Part shown: positions 45,839 to 54,725 of the stretch, in pieces | Layout: each line of letters starts with the position of its first letter | Position numbering within the stretch: position 1 is the stretch's first letter | Assembly: GCF_031453675.1 (NCBI RefSeq) | Contig: NZ_JAVIZX010000001.1 | Location: 124,001-188,000 of the forward strand | DNA from: Paracidovorax wautersii | Lineage (GTDB): Bacteria > Pseudomonadota > Gammaproteobacteria > Burkholderiales > Burkholderiaceae_C | Length of the DNA stretch: 64,000 nucleotides | Direction of reading: 5' to 3' | Program-made: the position numbers and the translations under genes | The notes under the pieces: generated by a model | Seen by the model: the letters and a program-made list of their open reading frames with translations, nothing else | Databases searched by the model: none | Told to the model about the DNA's origin: nothing

Positions 45839-46573
45839 TTAGCGGCGCGCATGGCAACACGCCGCCGTGGGTTGCGGCTCGGGGGCGTAACGGTCGTGAT
45901 GGCGCACCCATTCCATGGTGCGCGACAGGCCTTGCTCATCGCGGCCGCGGGGCGTGAGGTCCAGCAGCTGGTAGGTGCCCATCATGGCCTCCACGCCGCG
46001 GCCGTACGTCGAATAGGTGTGAAAGATCTGCCCGTCCGCATCGCGCTGGAACACGCTGATACCGGGCGCCTCCTCGCTCTCGAACGGCTGATCGCGGTAG
46101 TTGTAGTGCACCGGGCCAGCGGCCAGTTGCTCGGCCGTGAAGCTCACGCCGAAGTCGGCATTGAAGTCGCTGCCATGCGAAGACAACCAGTCGAAGCGCC
46201 ATCCCATGCGCTGGCGGAAACGCTCAATCGCTTCCAGCGGAGCGTGCGAGATGGCGCAGAACGCCACGTCGCGCGCCGCCAGGTGCGGCAGCATGCCGTC
46301 GACATGGTCGGCCATGTAGGAGCAACTGGGGCAGCCTTGTTCCCAGCCTTCGCCAAACATGAAATGCTGCACCAGCAACTGGCTGTGGTTGCCGAACAGC
46401 TCTTCCAGGGTGCGGACGCCGTCACGGCCCTCGAAGCGGTAGGGCTTGTCCATGCGCTGCCGGGGGAGCGCGCGGCGCTCGCGTGCGATCTCGTCGGACA
46501 GCCGCATGAGTTCCTTCTCGCGGGCCAGCAACGCCAGGCGCGCGGCGCCAGGGTGTGATGTCGGGGTCTGCAT
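45839..46573 (-). CDS. DUF899-family thioredoxin-like protein
   Basis: A 244-residue protein: LMRLSDEIARERRALPRQRMDKPYRFEG, then QHFMFGEGWEQGCPSCSYMADHVDG, AFCAISHAPLEAIERFRQRMGW, and NYRDQPFESEEAPGISVFQRD. The CPSC pair sits where the thioredoxin fold has its active site. It is probably a redox or detoxification protein; the role is unproven. It is cotranscribed with DUF1428. Confidence 0.93.
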   Translation of the reverse strand: MQTPTSHPGAARLALLAREKELMRLSDEIARERRALPRQRMDKPYRFEGRDGVRTLEELFGNHSQLLVQHFMFGEGWEQGCPSCSYMADHVDGMLPHLAARDVAFCAISHAPLEAIERFRQRMGWRFDWLSSHGSDFNADFGVSFTAEQLAAGPVHYNYRDQPFESEEAPGISVFQRDADGQIFHTYSTYGRGVEAMMGTYQLLDLTPRGRDEQGLSRTMEWVRHHDRYAPEPQPTAACCHARR

Positions 46574-46951
46574 GGGGCCTCCTCAGCAGTGGTCGCCATC
46601 AAGCGGCGCCCTGGACCGAATGTACTCAGCGTCGCGATTCACGGGAAGTGAAAACACGCCTAACCGAGGCTATAAAGGTAAAGCGTTTGACGGGAGGCGC
46701 TGGTGAGATCAGCCTCCGGTCGGCAGTGACTGCGCAAGGCCGCAGCGAGTTTCGGCCAGGTCCCCGGCTTCGCGAATTGGCGGTCAGCAGCAGGATCTGC
46801 GGTCGCCTTGAGCTGACGGCATGCTCGTGGGGCCAGAATAAACCTGCCACGGCACGGCGCAGTAACACTCGATAGCTTCTGACGCCACGGCAGAAGGACA
46901 TGGCGCATTGGACTGGCGCCTATTCCTTCTGCCCTTTGCTACGGCAAACAA
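46574..46951. other. intergenic stretch with a hairpin near the receptor gene end
   Basis: 378 bases without a convincing gene. Near 46,888-46,931 GCAGAAGGA pairs with TCCTTCTGC, enclosing a second stem GGCGC/GCGCC. It lies just after the stop of the TonB receptor gene (minus strand) and may end that transcript, though no T-run follows. Confidence 0.35.
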
Positions 46952-49303
46952 CTACCAGCGGTATCCCACCGTCGCCATTACGCTCCGGCCCTGTCCATAA
47001 AACTGCGCACGGTTGGCCGTAGTGACCTTGTCGCCCAAGTTGGCGACGTTTAGTGAGAAGCGAACGGGTCCCTGAGCGTAGTGCACAGCCGCGTCCACCA
47101 AGGTGTAGCCCTCATTCCAATAGCGGTTGTAGGTGTCGGCCACTGTGGGCCCCACACGCCGCAGGCCTAAGCCCAGGCTCCACCCGCCCAGCGCCTCACC
47201 CGGAAGCGCATACCCCAGCCATAGCTTGGCAGTATTGCGAGCCGTCTGGAACGGACGTTTGCCCAATTCCTGGGCATCGTTGCTACGAGTCACCTTGGCA
47301 TCCAGGTAGGTGTAACTGGCTAGCAGGTCCAGTCCCACGGTGATGCGAGCCTTGGCTTCCAGTTCCAGTCCGCGAGACCTCACCTCTCCGGTTTGAACGC
47401 GCAACGCCGCAGCCGCGGGGTCCAGCGTTGTCACGTTCTGGCGACGCAGGTCGAACAGCGATGCGGTATACAGTTGCTCCGTGCCCGCCGGCTGGTACTT
47501 GAGCCCTACCTCGATCTGCTCACTGCTCTCCGGTTGAGGCGTGCTGCGGTAGTTGGCACCGACCACCGGCACAAAGGAGGTGGAATAGCTTGCATACGGG
47601 GTCAGCCCGCTGTCCAGCATGTACAGCACGCCTGCACTGCCGGTTGTCTTGGAATCACTTGATGAAGCCGTGGCTGTCGCCGTGCCGCGCTCGGTCTCTG
47701 CTCGGTCGTGGCGCAGGCCGGCGTTCACAATCCAGGGCCCCCAACGCATTTGGTCTTGGGCATACAGGCCGACCTGCTTCACCTTGGCAGTGTTGTGCGC
47801 AGTCACCGGTGCAGTGAAAGCGGCACCGTAGACGGGGTTCACGAAATCGAGCGCCGGCGCCCGGCCGAAGCCGATGTCCTCCTTGCCCGAGAAGTCCTGG
47901 TAGTCGAGACTCACTAACAGCTTGTGCCGGACCTCGCCTGTACTCAAGTCCTTCTGAAGGTTGGTATCAACGGTAGTCACATGACTCTTGCTACGCGAGA
48001 TCAGCGAGTCACGTGTGACGCTGCGCTGATCAGGTCGAACTGCCGTGGCATACACATGCTGGTAATCGAGGTCGTACTCCGCATAACGCAGGTTCTGACG
48101 CACGGTAAGGGAGTCACTAAGAGCATGTTCCAGAAGATAGCCTATTGACGCCATGTCTCGGTTGTAGCGGTCAAAGCCAGGCTCGCCGGCAAACGCATCC
48201 ACCGGAATGCGCCCCCCCACATAGCTGCCCAGCAGAGACTGGTTCGGCCACCAACTCTTGGGTGTCATGCGGTCCCGCGTGAGGTCTGCCAGCACCGTGA
48301 AACTGGTGCGGGCCGAAGGTTTCCAGGTCAGCGCGGGAGCAATGTAGAGGCGATCATCTCTCGAGTGCTCGGTCTGGGTCTTGGCGTCGCGCCCCATGCC
48401 GTTGATGCGAAACAGCAGAGATCCGTCTTCATTGAGCGGGCGCCCGATGTCGAAGCCCGTCTGATAGCGGCCGTGACTTCCTGCCGAAGCGTTGACCTCA
48501 TTGAGCGGCTCGGCCGTGGGCCGCTTGGAGACCTGATTCACCACCCCGCCCGGCCCGCCCTGGCCGTACAGCAGCGCCGACGGGCCCTTCAGCACCTCAA
48601 CCCGCTCCACACCCTGCGGTTCGGTCAGCCAGTCGCCATAGGTGCCGGTCTTGAACACGCGCAGGCCGTCACGGTAGAGCGTGGCGTCGAAGCCGCGGAT
48701 GTTCAGGCTTGCATAGCGCAAGTCATAGCCGGTCACTTCAGTCAGCACACCGGAGGTATAGCGCAGCGACTGCTCCACCGTCTGCACGCCCTGCGCGTCC
48801 ATCTGGTCGCGCGTCACCACCGAGATGGACTGCGCCACCTCCAGGATCGGCGTGTCAGTTTTGGTAGCGACCAGGCTCCGACGTGCCACCAATCCCGCAA
48901 CCGGACCCGTAGGAGCCTGGGGCGATGCGTCGGCGGTCACCGTCACGGCCGGCAGCGCTGCACCACTGCCATGGGTTGGTGTGGGCCGGATTACCACGGC
49001 CGCGCCTTCGGACACCGCGACCAAGCCGCTGCCAACCAAGAGCCGATCCAGCGCCTGCTGGGGTGCAAGCAAGCCCGCCACAGCCGGCGCAGACTTGCCA
49101 GCGACCAGGCTCTGCTGCACGACAAGCTGCACACGCGTCTGGCGCGCCCAGTCGTTAAGGGCTTCGGCTAGGGGCTGCGCGGCAATGCGGATTTGCAGGG
49201 GTGCGGTGGGCGTGGCGGCATTCTGGGCACCTGCGGCGGCGCAGCCGAAAGCAAAGACAAGGGCCAGCGCAAGCGGTACGGGCCGAACGGTCGGGCGGTT
49301 CAT
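46952..49303 (-). CDS. FecA-type TonB-dependent siderophore receptor
   Basis: A 783-residue outer-membrane receptor. The signal peptide ends around AAAGAQ. An N-terminal STN signalling domain (LQIRIAAQPLAEALNDWARQ; PQQALDRLLVGSGL) marks it as a transducer to FecR/FecI. The plug (ISVVTRDQMDAQGVQTVEQSL; SALLYGQGGPGGVVNQVSKRP) and barrel follow, ending in MATVGYRW with terminal aromatic residues. The strands resemble hydroxamate (ferrichrome/ferrioxamine-type) receptors, but the ligand cannot be fixed from sequence. Confidence 0.93.
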   Translation of the reverse strand: MNRPTVRPVPLALALVFAFGCAAAGAQNAATPTAPLQIRIAAQPLAEALNDWARQTRVQLVVQQSLVAGKSAPAVAGLLAPQQALDRLLVGSGLVAVSEGAAVVIRPTPTHGSGAALPAVTVTADASPQAPTGPVAGLVARRSLVATKTDTPILEVAQSISVVTRDQMDAQGVQTVEQSLRYTSGVLTEVTGYDLRYASLNIRGFDATLYRDGLRVFKTGTYGDWLTEPQGVERVEVLKGPSALLYGQGGPGGVVNQVSKRPTAEPLNEVNASAGSHGRYQTGFDIGRPLNEDGSLLFRINGMGRDAKTQTEHSRDDRLYIAPALTWKPSARTSFTVLADLTRDRMTPKSWWPNQSLLGSYVGGRIPVDAFAGEPGFDRYNRDMASIGYLLEHALSDSLTVRQNLRYAEYDLDYQHVYATAVRPDQRSVTRDSLISRSKSHVTTVDTNLQKDLSTGEVRHKLLVSLDYQDFSGKEDIGFGRAPALDFVNPVYGAAFTAPVTAHNTAKVKQVGLYAQDQMRWGPWIVNAGLRHDRAETERGTATATASSSDSKTTGSAGVLYMLDSGLTPYASYSTSFVPVVGANYRSTPQPESSEQIEVGLKYQPAGTEQLYTASLFDLRRQNVTTLDPAAAALRVQTGEVRSRGLELEAKARITVGLDLLASYTYLDAKVTRSNDAQELGKRPFQTARNTAKLWLGYALPGEALGGWSLGLGLRRVGPTVADTYNRYWNEGYTLVDAAVHYAQGPVRFSLNVANLGDKVTTANRAQFYGQGRSVMATVGYRW

Positions 49304-49411
49304 TTCAGAAAAATCCTCGGGTCATGGTCGGAACAGGAATGCGTCCTGTTCCGGTAGACGCGCGAGAAAAGCCGATTACGGTAAAGACCCAGAAATTTTT
49401 TGCAGCCGAGC

Positions 49412-50515
49412 CTAGCGGGCTGGCAGAACCTCGGTGGCCCCATCCTGCTCGTGCAGGCGCACCGGCAAGGCACTGGGCAACACGCTGCGCAGGGTGCGCG
49501 CATCGCGCGGATCGAAGGTGCCCGACAGGCGCAGGGCCGCTACTGTCGGGTCGCGCAGCACCAAGCCTGTGCTCCCGTAGCGCTCCAATTCAGCCAGGGC
49601 GTGGCCCAGCGGCGTATCAACGAAGCTCACTCGGTGCTCACGCCAGGGCGCAATGCCATCGCCCGGCAAGGGCGCGATGGCGGTAAGCGTCCCGTGGGCA
49701 TCGCTGGACACCTGCTGGCCGGCATTCAGTTCCAGCACTTTGCCACCCAGACCGGAGGCCTGAGAAGCCGTCGTCACGCGCACACGCCCCTCCTCTACCA
49801 GCACGTGCACGCCCGCATCGGCTGCCATGTGCGGCGTATGGCGCACCGCAAAACGGGTACCGACCACAGTAATCCGCGTGCTGGCCGCCATTACAACAAA
49901 GGGACGGAACGAGTCGGCCTTCACGCTGAACACCGCCTGCCCGTCGAGCAGGCGCACCTCGCGCCGCTGGCGGTAGTAGGTGACTTCAAGCCGCGTAGCG
50001 GTGCCTAGGCGAAGCCGGGTGCCATCAGGCAACGGCACTTCGGACTGCTGCCCGCGCAATGTACTGAAGGCCTGGGTGAAAACAGGCTGAACCTGCCATT
50101 GCCGCCACGCCTGAAGTCCTGCTCCGCCCGTAATGACCGCCGTGCCGGCCACGGCCAAGGCAGGCAGCAACACCCGACGGCGGGAAGGACTCATCTTCTC
50201 GTCCTCCACCGGGCGGGCAGCCACTGCAGGGGACACGCCGGCGGACGCATAGGTGGCCTGCACGGCCTTGTCGCGCGCCAACCGGGCACGCAACAGCGAC
50301 ACAGCATCAGCAGGCATCGCATCCATCGCGTGCCAATGCGCCTGCCACCGCGCGTAGCCGCTGCGATGGCTTTCGTCCTCCTGAAGCCACGCCTGGAAGG
50401 CAGACTCGTCCGCTGCATTCCAGTCATCGCGGTCGCGACGGATGAACCAGCCGAGCACCTCCTCGCGCAGAAGCGAGGCGTCGTCATCGGGCGGCAGGCG
50501 CTGCAGCGGATTCAT
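49412..50515 (-). CDS. fecR: FecR-type anti-sigma factor/activator
   Basis: A 367-residue protein from ATG 50515. The N-terminal cytoplasmic DUF4880 part (EVLGWFIRRDRDDWNAADESAFQAWLQ; HRSGYARWQAHW) leads to one membrane segment (VLLPALAVAGTAVITGGAG) and a periplasmic FecR domain (LPDGTRLRLGTATRLEV; RRQREVRLLDGQAVFSV-like). It relays receptor occupancy to the sigma factor. Its C-terminal part ends in a beta-rich STN-like segment. It lies between fecI and the receptor gene. Confidence 0.92.
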   Translation of the reverse strand: MNPLQRLPPDDDASLLREEVLGWFIRRDRDDWNAADESAFQAWLQEDESHRSGYARWQAHWHAMDAMPADAVSLLRARLARDKAVQATYASAGVSPAVAARPVEDEKMSPSRRRVLLPALAVAGTAVITGGAGLQAWRQWQVQPVFTQAFSTLRGQQSEVPLPDGTRLRLGTATRLEVTYYRQRREVRLLDGQAVFSVKADSFRPFVVMAASTRITVVGTRFAVRHTPHMAADAGVHVLVEEGRVRVTTASQASGLGGKVLELNAGQQVSSDAHGTLTAIAPLPGDGIAPWREHRVSFVDTPLGHALAELERYGSTGLVLRDPTVAALRLSGTFDPRDARTLRSVLPSALPVRLHEQDGATEVLPAR

Positions 50516-50603
50516 TGCAGAAAACAAGAAAGTATCGAAGAGGTAGACGGACGGGACGGCGCCAACACGGTATCGAGCGATGGTAAACAGTTGTTGCCGC
50601 TCG

Positions 50604-51140
50604 TCATCGCCCGGGCTGCTCCGTGCGGCCGTGCGTCGCATCCAGGCACTGCCAGCAGGCCTTCATCGCAATCTGCAACTGCATCTCTACGGTGCGCACC
50701 GAGATGCCCATGCGTTCAGCCACCTCGGCATACGACAAACCGTCGAACTTGTAGAGGATGAAGGCCTCGCGGCAACGCGGTGGCAGGGCATTGATCGTGG
50801 ACAGCATTGCGCCCAGGCCCTGGACCGAAGACAACGCCACGTCGGGCTCAAAGGCCGCTGGTGCGGCGCATTCGTCCGCCTCGGCCAGTTCACCACCGTC
50901 GGCCACCTCGCCCGCCTGGGCGCGAACGGCACTGCGACGATGGTGATCGGTCACGAGATTGCGCGCCGTACGGTACAGCAGCGCGCGCGGGTCGCGTATC
51001 GCCTGCCCCGCCTGCTCGGCAGCGTAGATGCGAGCAAAACTCTCCTGCGCCAGATCCGCCGCGGTGTCGCGGTCCTTCACGGAGCGGGTGAGGAAATGCA
51101 GCAGTTCTCGGTAGTAGTGGGCAACCACGTATCGGCCCAC
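50604..51140 (-). CDS. fecI: FecI-type ECF sigma factor
   Basis: About 178 residues if started at GTG 51140. Region 2 is ELLHFLTRSVKDRDTAADLAQESFARIY with DPRALLYRTARNLVTDHHRR. Region 4 is LSTINALPPRCREAFILYKFDGLSYAEVAERMGISVRTVEM. The frame stays open upstream to 51233, but an ATG there would overlap the Fur box, and the upstream residues do not look like sigma region 2, so a later start is preferred. It directs transcription of the receptor gene on siderophore signal. Confidence 0.88.
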   Translation of the reverse strand: MGRYVVAHYYRELLHFLTRSVKDRDTAADLAQESFARIYAAEQAGQAIRDPRALLYRTARNLVTDHHRRSAVRAQAGEVADGGELAEADECAAPAAFEPDVALSSVQGLGAMLSTINALPPRCREAFILYKFDGLSYAEVAERMGISVRTVEMQLQIAMKACWQCLDATHGRTEQPGR

Positions 51141-51212
51141 GGCCTGCAAATGACAACGGATCCTCCTGCCAAGCAGCCATGCCAAATAACCAGGCCAAGC
51201 CACTCGACAGAT

Positions 51213-51231
51213 GGAAAAGATTCTCATTATC
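51213..51231 (-). promoter_or_regulatory. Fur box upstream of fecI
   Basis: On the minus strand GATAATGAGAATCTTTTCC matches the classical 19-base Fur consensus at 15 positions. It lies about 75 bases before the proposed fecI start and implies iron repression of the signalling genes. Confidence 0.8.
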
Positions 51232-51505
51232 ACCCAAATCCATCTGCCGCGGCGGCGGGTAGGCGGAAGCAGGACACGCCAAAGCCTCCAGCTTTAAAAA
51301 GCATGAGATGCCGCTCGGTTTATGCGATAGCAGTTGGCTTGTTGTTTTTACTAACGCCACTACGTCGGCGCCTACGCGTGGCTTGCGACACAATCGAGAT
51401 CTGACTTGACTAATAGTCCGCGTTCCGGGCTCAATTTCGCCCGCTCGCGTCCCTGGATGCTCGAAAGAAGAGCTCGGTTGAGATGACCAACCTGACCTCT
51501 CAGGA

Positions 51506-51667
51506 CTAAAACAGGCCGCGCTGCGTCGAAGTGAGCGATGTAAAGCTCTCCCCCATCGGCTGCAAGATGGCATCAGCTATGGGTTGAAGCTGTGTCGTGA
51601 GGTAGTGCTCGGGGTCGATGCGAGACCGCCGCGCCTCTAGTGGTTCGGGCCCGCTACTGGTCATCAC
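51506..51667 (-). pseudogene. polB: C-terminal scrap of DNA polymerase II (polB)
   Basis: The last 53 residues of a frame ending at 51506 read VMTSSGPEPLEARRSRIDPE, then HYLTTQLQPIADAILQPMG and ESFTSLTSTQRGLF. This matches the end of bacterial DNA polymerase II (GPEPLE...DYEHYL..QLQP.A..IL). Nothing of the catalytic domains precedes it. DEHYL-type Tyr has become Pro (IDPEHYL), consistent with decay. It is a remnant left by deletion. Confidence 0.75.
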
Positions 51668-51740
51668 GTTTGCTCTCGGGTTGCAAAACCACCGGAACTC
51701 AGATGCATCACCCTGGTCATGAAGTGAAGTCCCCAAGCAC

Positions 51741-52657
51741 ATGGAAAAAATCATGCGCGAATCCTCCCGTGTGGCCTCATGGCGAAAGCGGGCGCAGTTA
51801 GTCGGCGCCAGCTTGGTGGTCATCGCCCTCGTCGGCTGCACTGTGGTGCGGCTAGCCTACAACCAAGCGCCTACCTGGGTGTCCATGTGGATCGACAACT
51901 ACGCCGACCTGGACGAGGAACAGGCGCCCCGCGTCCGCGACGCCATTGGCGCTTGGTTCCGCTGGCACCGCGTCACACAGCTGCCGGAGTACGCCTCCAT
52001 GCTGGCACGCATGCAGGCGCAGGTGATGGACAACACGACCGACGCCGCGCTTTGCCGATGGGAACACGAGATACGCGGGCGGGCCGAGGCTGCGCTGGCG
52101 CAAGCCGTGGCGCCCGCGACCGAACTGGTGATGACGTTGAAGCCGGAGCAACTGCGCCATATCGAAAAGCGCTTTGAGCGAAGCAACAAGGAATTTCGCA
52201 AGGAGCACCTTCAACCCGATCTCGAAGACCGTCGGGAAGAACGGGAAAGCCGGAGCATCGAGTGGCTCGAGAAGCTCTATGGGCGGTTGAACGACACGCA
52301 ACGGGAGCGCATTTCCAAAGCGCTAGTCGCCTCGCCTTATGACGCCGAAGTGTGGCACCAGGAGCGCTTGGCCCGCCAGCTGAAACGCTCCAAACGCTGC
52401 GCAAGCTGACCGGCGATGGCCCCGCCTTACCAGCATCGGCAGCTCAAGCTGAGGTCAAGGCCGTAATGGACAGTTGGCTGCGCCCCTCACGTCCTGCTTA
52501 TGCGGCTTATCAGCGCAAAGTAACGGACAACAATTGCGCCTGGTTGGCCGATTTTCACAACGGCACCACAGCCGAGCAGCGCCGCCATGCGCGCGACAAA
52601 CTCCGAGGCTGGGAAGTAGACGCCAGAACTTTGGCGGCCACAACCAGTGGTGCTTGA
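51741..52657 (+). pseudogene. DUF6279-type lipoprotein gene with a frameshift
   Basis: The first frame (from ATG 51741) has a lipoprotein leader ending ALVGC, then LAYNQAPTWVSMWIDNYADL and the helical body of DUF6279 proteins, and stops at 52409. The homologous continuation, AETLQTLRKLTGDG to LRPSRPAYAAYQRK and CAWLADFHNGTTAEQRRHARDKLRGWEVD, lies in the next frame up to 52657. The switch point is near 52,378-52,382 and fits loss of one base. It is a pseudogene, or a sequencing error in an intact gene. Confidence 0.8.
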
Positions 52658-53031
52658 ACAGACCACGCGACTTCAGCATCGCGTTTCACGAGTCGCTGCA
52701 CGCCATGAAACTTATGCCCATCATCGAGGTATAGCAGCCTGTAGGTCTTTGCCTGGCACCGTCATTCCGCGTGGAAATGAAAAGGCGCGCAGTTCTGCTG
52801 TTTTGAGCTTTTGGCAATAGTCATAAAGAGGTTTTTTTCTTGCTTGGGATCTGCATAGCATGCAGCTGGGGAATAGCCGTACCCGCCGTTGCAGCCAACC
52901 TTTTACGCAAAAGAAACACGGCGGTGCGGTCCGGCCCGGTACCCACCTTTCCATAACAGTGCAAGCGACAAGTCAGGAAGTGGTGTTTACGGTTTAGACT
53001 CGCGCAGTTTCCCTCACGAATTGATCCTCCT
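52658..53031. other. AT-richer intergenic region before the H-NS gene
   Basis: 374 bases with lower GC than the surroundings and several T- and A-runs, without a gene I can support. It probably carries the promoter of the H-NS-type gene, and such AT-rich DNA would suit autoregulation by H-NS. Confidence 0.4.
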
Positions 53032-53703
53032 ATGCCAACGTATGCGCAGCTGAAGAAGCAGATCGAACAACTGTCCAAGAAAGCCGAAGCTGCTATGCGC
53101 GCCGAGAAAGATGCAGTTTTGGCAAAGGTGAAAGACGCCATCAAGTCATTCGACCTGACAGTCGAAGAGGTATTCGGCGGAAGCGCAAAGAGAACGTCGA
53201 AGAGTGCCAAATCAGCGCCAGCCAAGCGCGTGCCAAAAGGAGCGGGACAAGCCAAGTATTCAGATCCGAAAACGGGAGCGACCTGGTCTGGCTTTGGTCG
53301 CGCCCCAGCCTGGATTGCATCCGCGAAGGACCGTACGAAGTTCCTCGTCGACAAGCAATCAGCCTCTGCAACACAGACCAAGCTCGACTCGGGGAAACCA
53401 AAGCCCGCGACGAAGTCTCCGAAGGCTGCAAAAACGGCCGTGAAAGCTGTTGCTGCTGTTGCACCTTCAAAGAAGGTTGCACGATCTGTGACCACCGCAA
53501 CGGCAAAAAAGGCTACTAAGCCAGCTTCGACAACGAAGGCCGTTGCGGCAGCAAAGAAGCCCGCCTCCGTTGCGCCCAAGAAAACCGCCGGCAAGGCTGC
53601 GGCACCGGCCAACAAGGTCTCACGCCCCAAAATCAAGAAACAGGTGGCACTGGCCCAGGCTCCTGCCTCCGTGGTAGCGCCCACTGACAAATCGGTGGCC
53701 TGA
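53032..53703 (+). CDS. H-NS family protein with a long Lys/Ala-rich tail
   Basis: A 223-residue nucleoid protein. Residues 1-50 form a short coiled coil (YAQLKKQIEQLSKKAEAAMRAEKDAVLAKV). Residues 75-102 are the H-NS DNA-binding motif (AKYSDPKTGATWSGFGRAPAWI). The remaining 115 residues are a histone H1-like tail of repeated Lys-Pro-Ala units (KSPKAAKTAVKAVAAVAPSKK). Tailed H-NS proteins occur in Burkholderiales, but most are about 100 residues. It is likely a silencer or bridging protein for AT-rich accessory DNA. Confidence 0.9.
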   Translation: MPTYAQLKKQIEQLSKKAEAAMRAEKDAVLAKVKDAIKSFDLTVEEVFGGSAKRTSKSAKSAPAKRVPKGAGQAKYSDPKTGATWSGFGRAPAWIASAKDRTKFLVDKQSASATQTKLDSGKPKPATKSPKAAKTAVKAVAAVAPSKKVARSVTTATAKKATKPASTTKAVAAAKKPASVAPKKTAGKAAAPANKVSRPKIKKQVALAQAPASVVAPTDKSVA

Positions 53704-53724
53704 TACTCTGATCACCCCCATTTA

Positions 53725-53753
53725 AGTGCCCGCAGTTCGCGGGCACTTTCGCT
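53725..53753 (+). terminator. intrinsic terminator after the H-NS gene
   Basis: AGTGCCCGC, loop AGTTC, GCGGGCACT, then a short broken T-run (TTCGCTTCT), 22 bases after the stop. Confidence 0.75.
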
Positions 53754-54007
53754 TCTGCACCTTCTCAACCTTACTTGCATTCATGATCCGGCGGAGTCAT
53801 TTGTCCCCACAGACCATTCCAGCTCAGGCTGAGGCTGCGGGAAGCTGCAGCAAAGTGCGCCGCTGTTTGCGCGACTTTGGTGCCTCAATCGCTAGCCAAG
53901 TGGAGAGATTCTCTGCGCACGGATGGAGCTTGCTGGAACTCGCGCGCCTAGGTCAGTATTCAGTGGAATTCAACAGCCTAGCGATGCCGTGTAAGCAAGC
54001 CTTCCAG
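53754..54007. other. intergenic stretch, no gene seen
   Basis: About 250 bases between the H-NS terminator and the convergent modC end. The open plus-strand frame here has no start signal or recognisable segments. Confidence 0.35.
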
Positions 54008-54724
54008 TCAAGGCTCGAGTTCGGCCCAACTGCTGAGCGTAGGACGCAAGATGGATGATGTCTTGACTTGCCCGCTCTCGAGATAGATCACTGACTGTGC
54101 CAGTGCTTCTACATCGCTGGGGTCGTGGGTCACGAGCAAAGTCGGCACCTGTACGCGATCCAACATCTCAGCCAACTCTCCACGCAGACGAGTACGCAGT
54201 TGCGTGTCCAGTGCCGACAGGGGCTCGTCGAGCAGGAGCAGCTTAGGCTCGGGCGCAAGCGCTCTCGCGAGGGCGACCCGCTGTCGCTGACCACCGGAGA
54301 GGTGCCTCGGCCACGCTCCGCGTAGAGTCTCGAGATCAAACTGTCTCGTAAGTGCCGCGATGCGTTCGCGCTCCTCCTCGTTTGGCCTCTTGCCATGCCG
54401 ACACAAGCCGAAGGCAAGATTCTGCTCGACAGTCATGTGCGGGAACAGAGCATAGTCTTGGAATACCAACCCGATTCGACGCTCTCGCGCAGGCAGGTTG
54501 ACGCCGTGTGCGGTGTCCAAAAGCGTTCTTCCAGCCACCCTCACATGCCCTCGCGCATGCTGCGCGAGCCCGGCAATCGCCATCAGAACGGTGGACTTGC
54601 CGGATCCTGACGCGCCTATCAATGCGGTGCGCAAGGTGTTGGAAATGAACTGTGCATCCAGCACAAAGCTCCGACCGGTCGACTCGAGGGTCGTCTGCAC
54701 ATGGATATCCATTACCGGCGTCAT
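54008..54724 (-). CDS. modC: ModC, molybdate ABC transporter ATPase (short form)
   Basis: A 238-residue ATPase from ATG 54724, one base after the modB stop. Walker A is GASGSGKST, the signature is HLSGGQRQRVALARAL, Walker B is LLLLDEPLSALD and the switch is LLVTHD. It ends about 110 residues earlier than Escherichia coli ModC (about 350), so it lacks the C-terminal molybdate-binding TOBE domain. It energises molybdate uptake through ModB. Confidence 0.9.
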   Translation of the reverse strand: MTPVMDIHVQTTLESTGRSFVLDAQFISNTLRTALIGASGSGKSTVLMAIAGLAQHARGHVRVAGRTLLDTAHGVNLPARERRIGLVFQDYALFPHMTVEQNLAFGLCRHGKRPNEEERERIAALTRQFDLETLRGAWPRHLSGGQRQRVALARALAPEPKLLLLDEPLSALDTQLRTRLRGELAEMLDRVQVPTLLVTHDPSDVEALAQSVIYLESGQVKTSSILRPTLSSWAELEP

Positions 54725-54725
54725 A

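Noticed and set aside
53726-54058. Plus-strand frame of 110 codons after the H-NS gene
   Set aside because: It begins inside the terminator, has no start signal and overlaps the end of modC.
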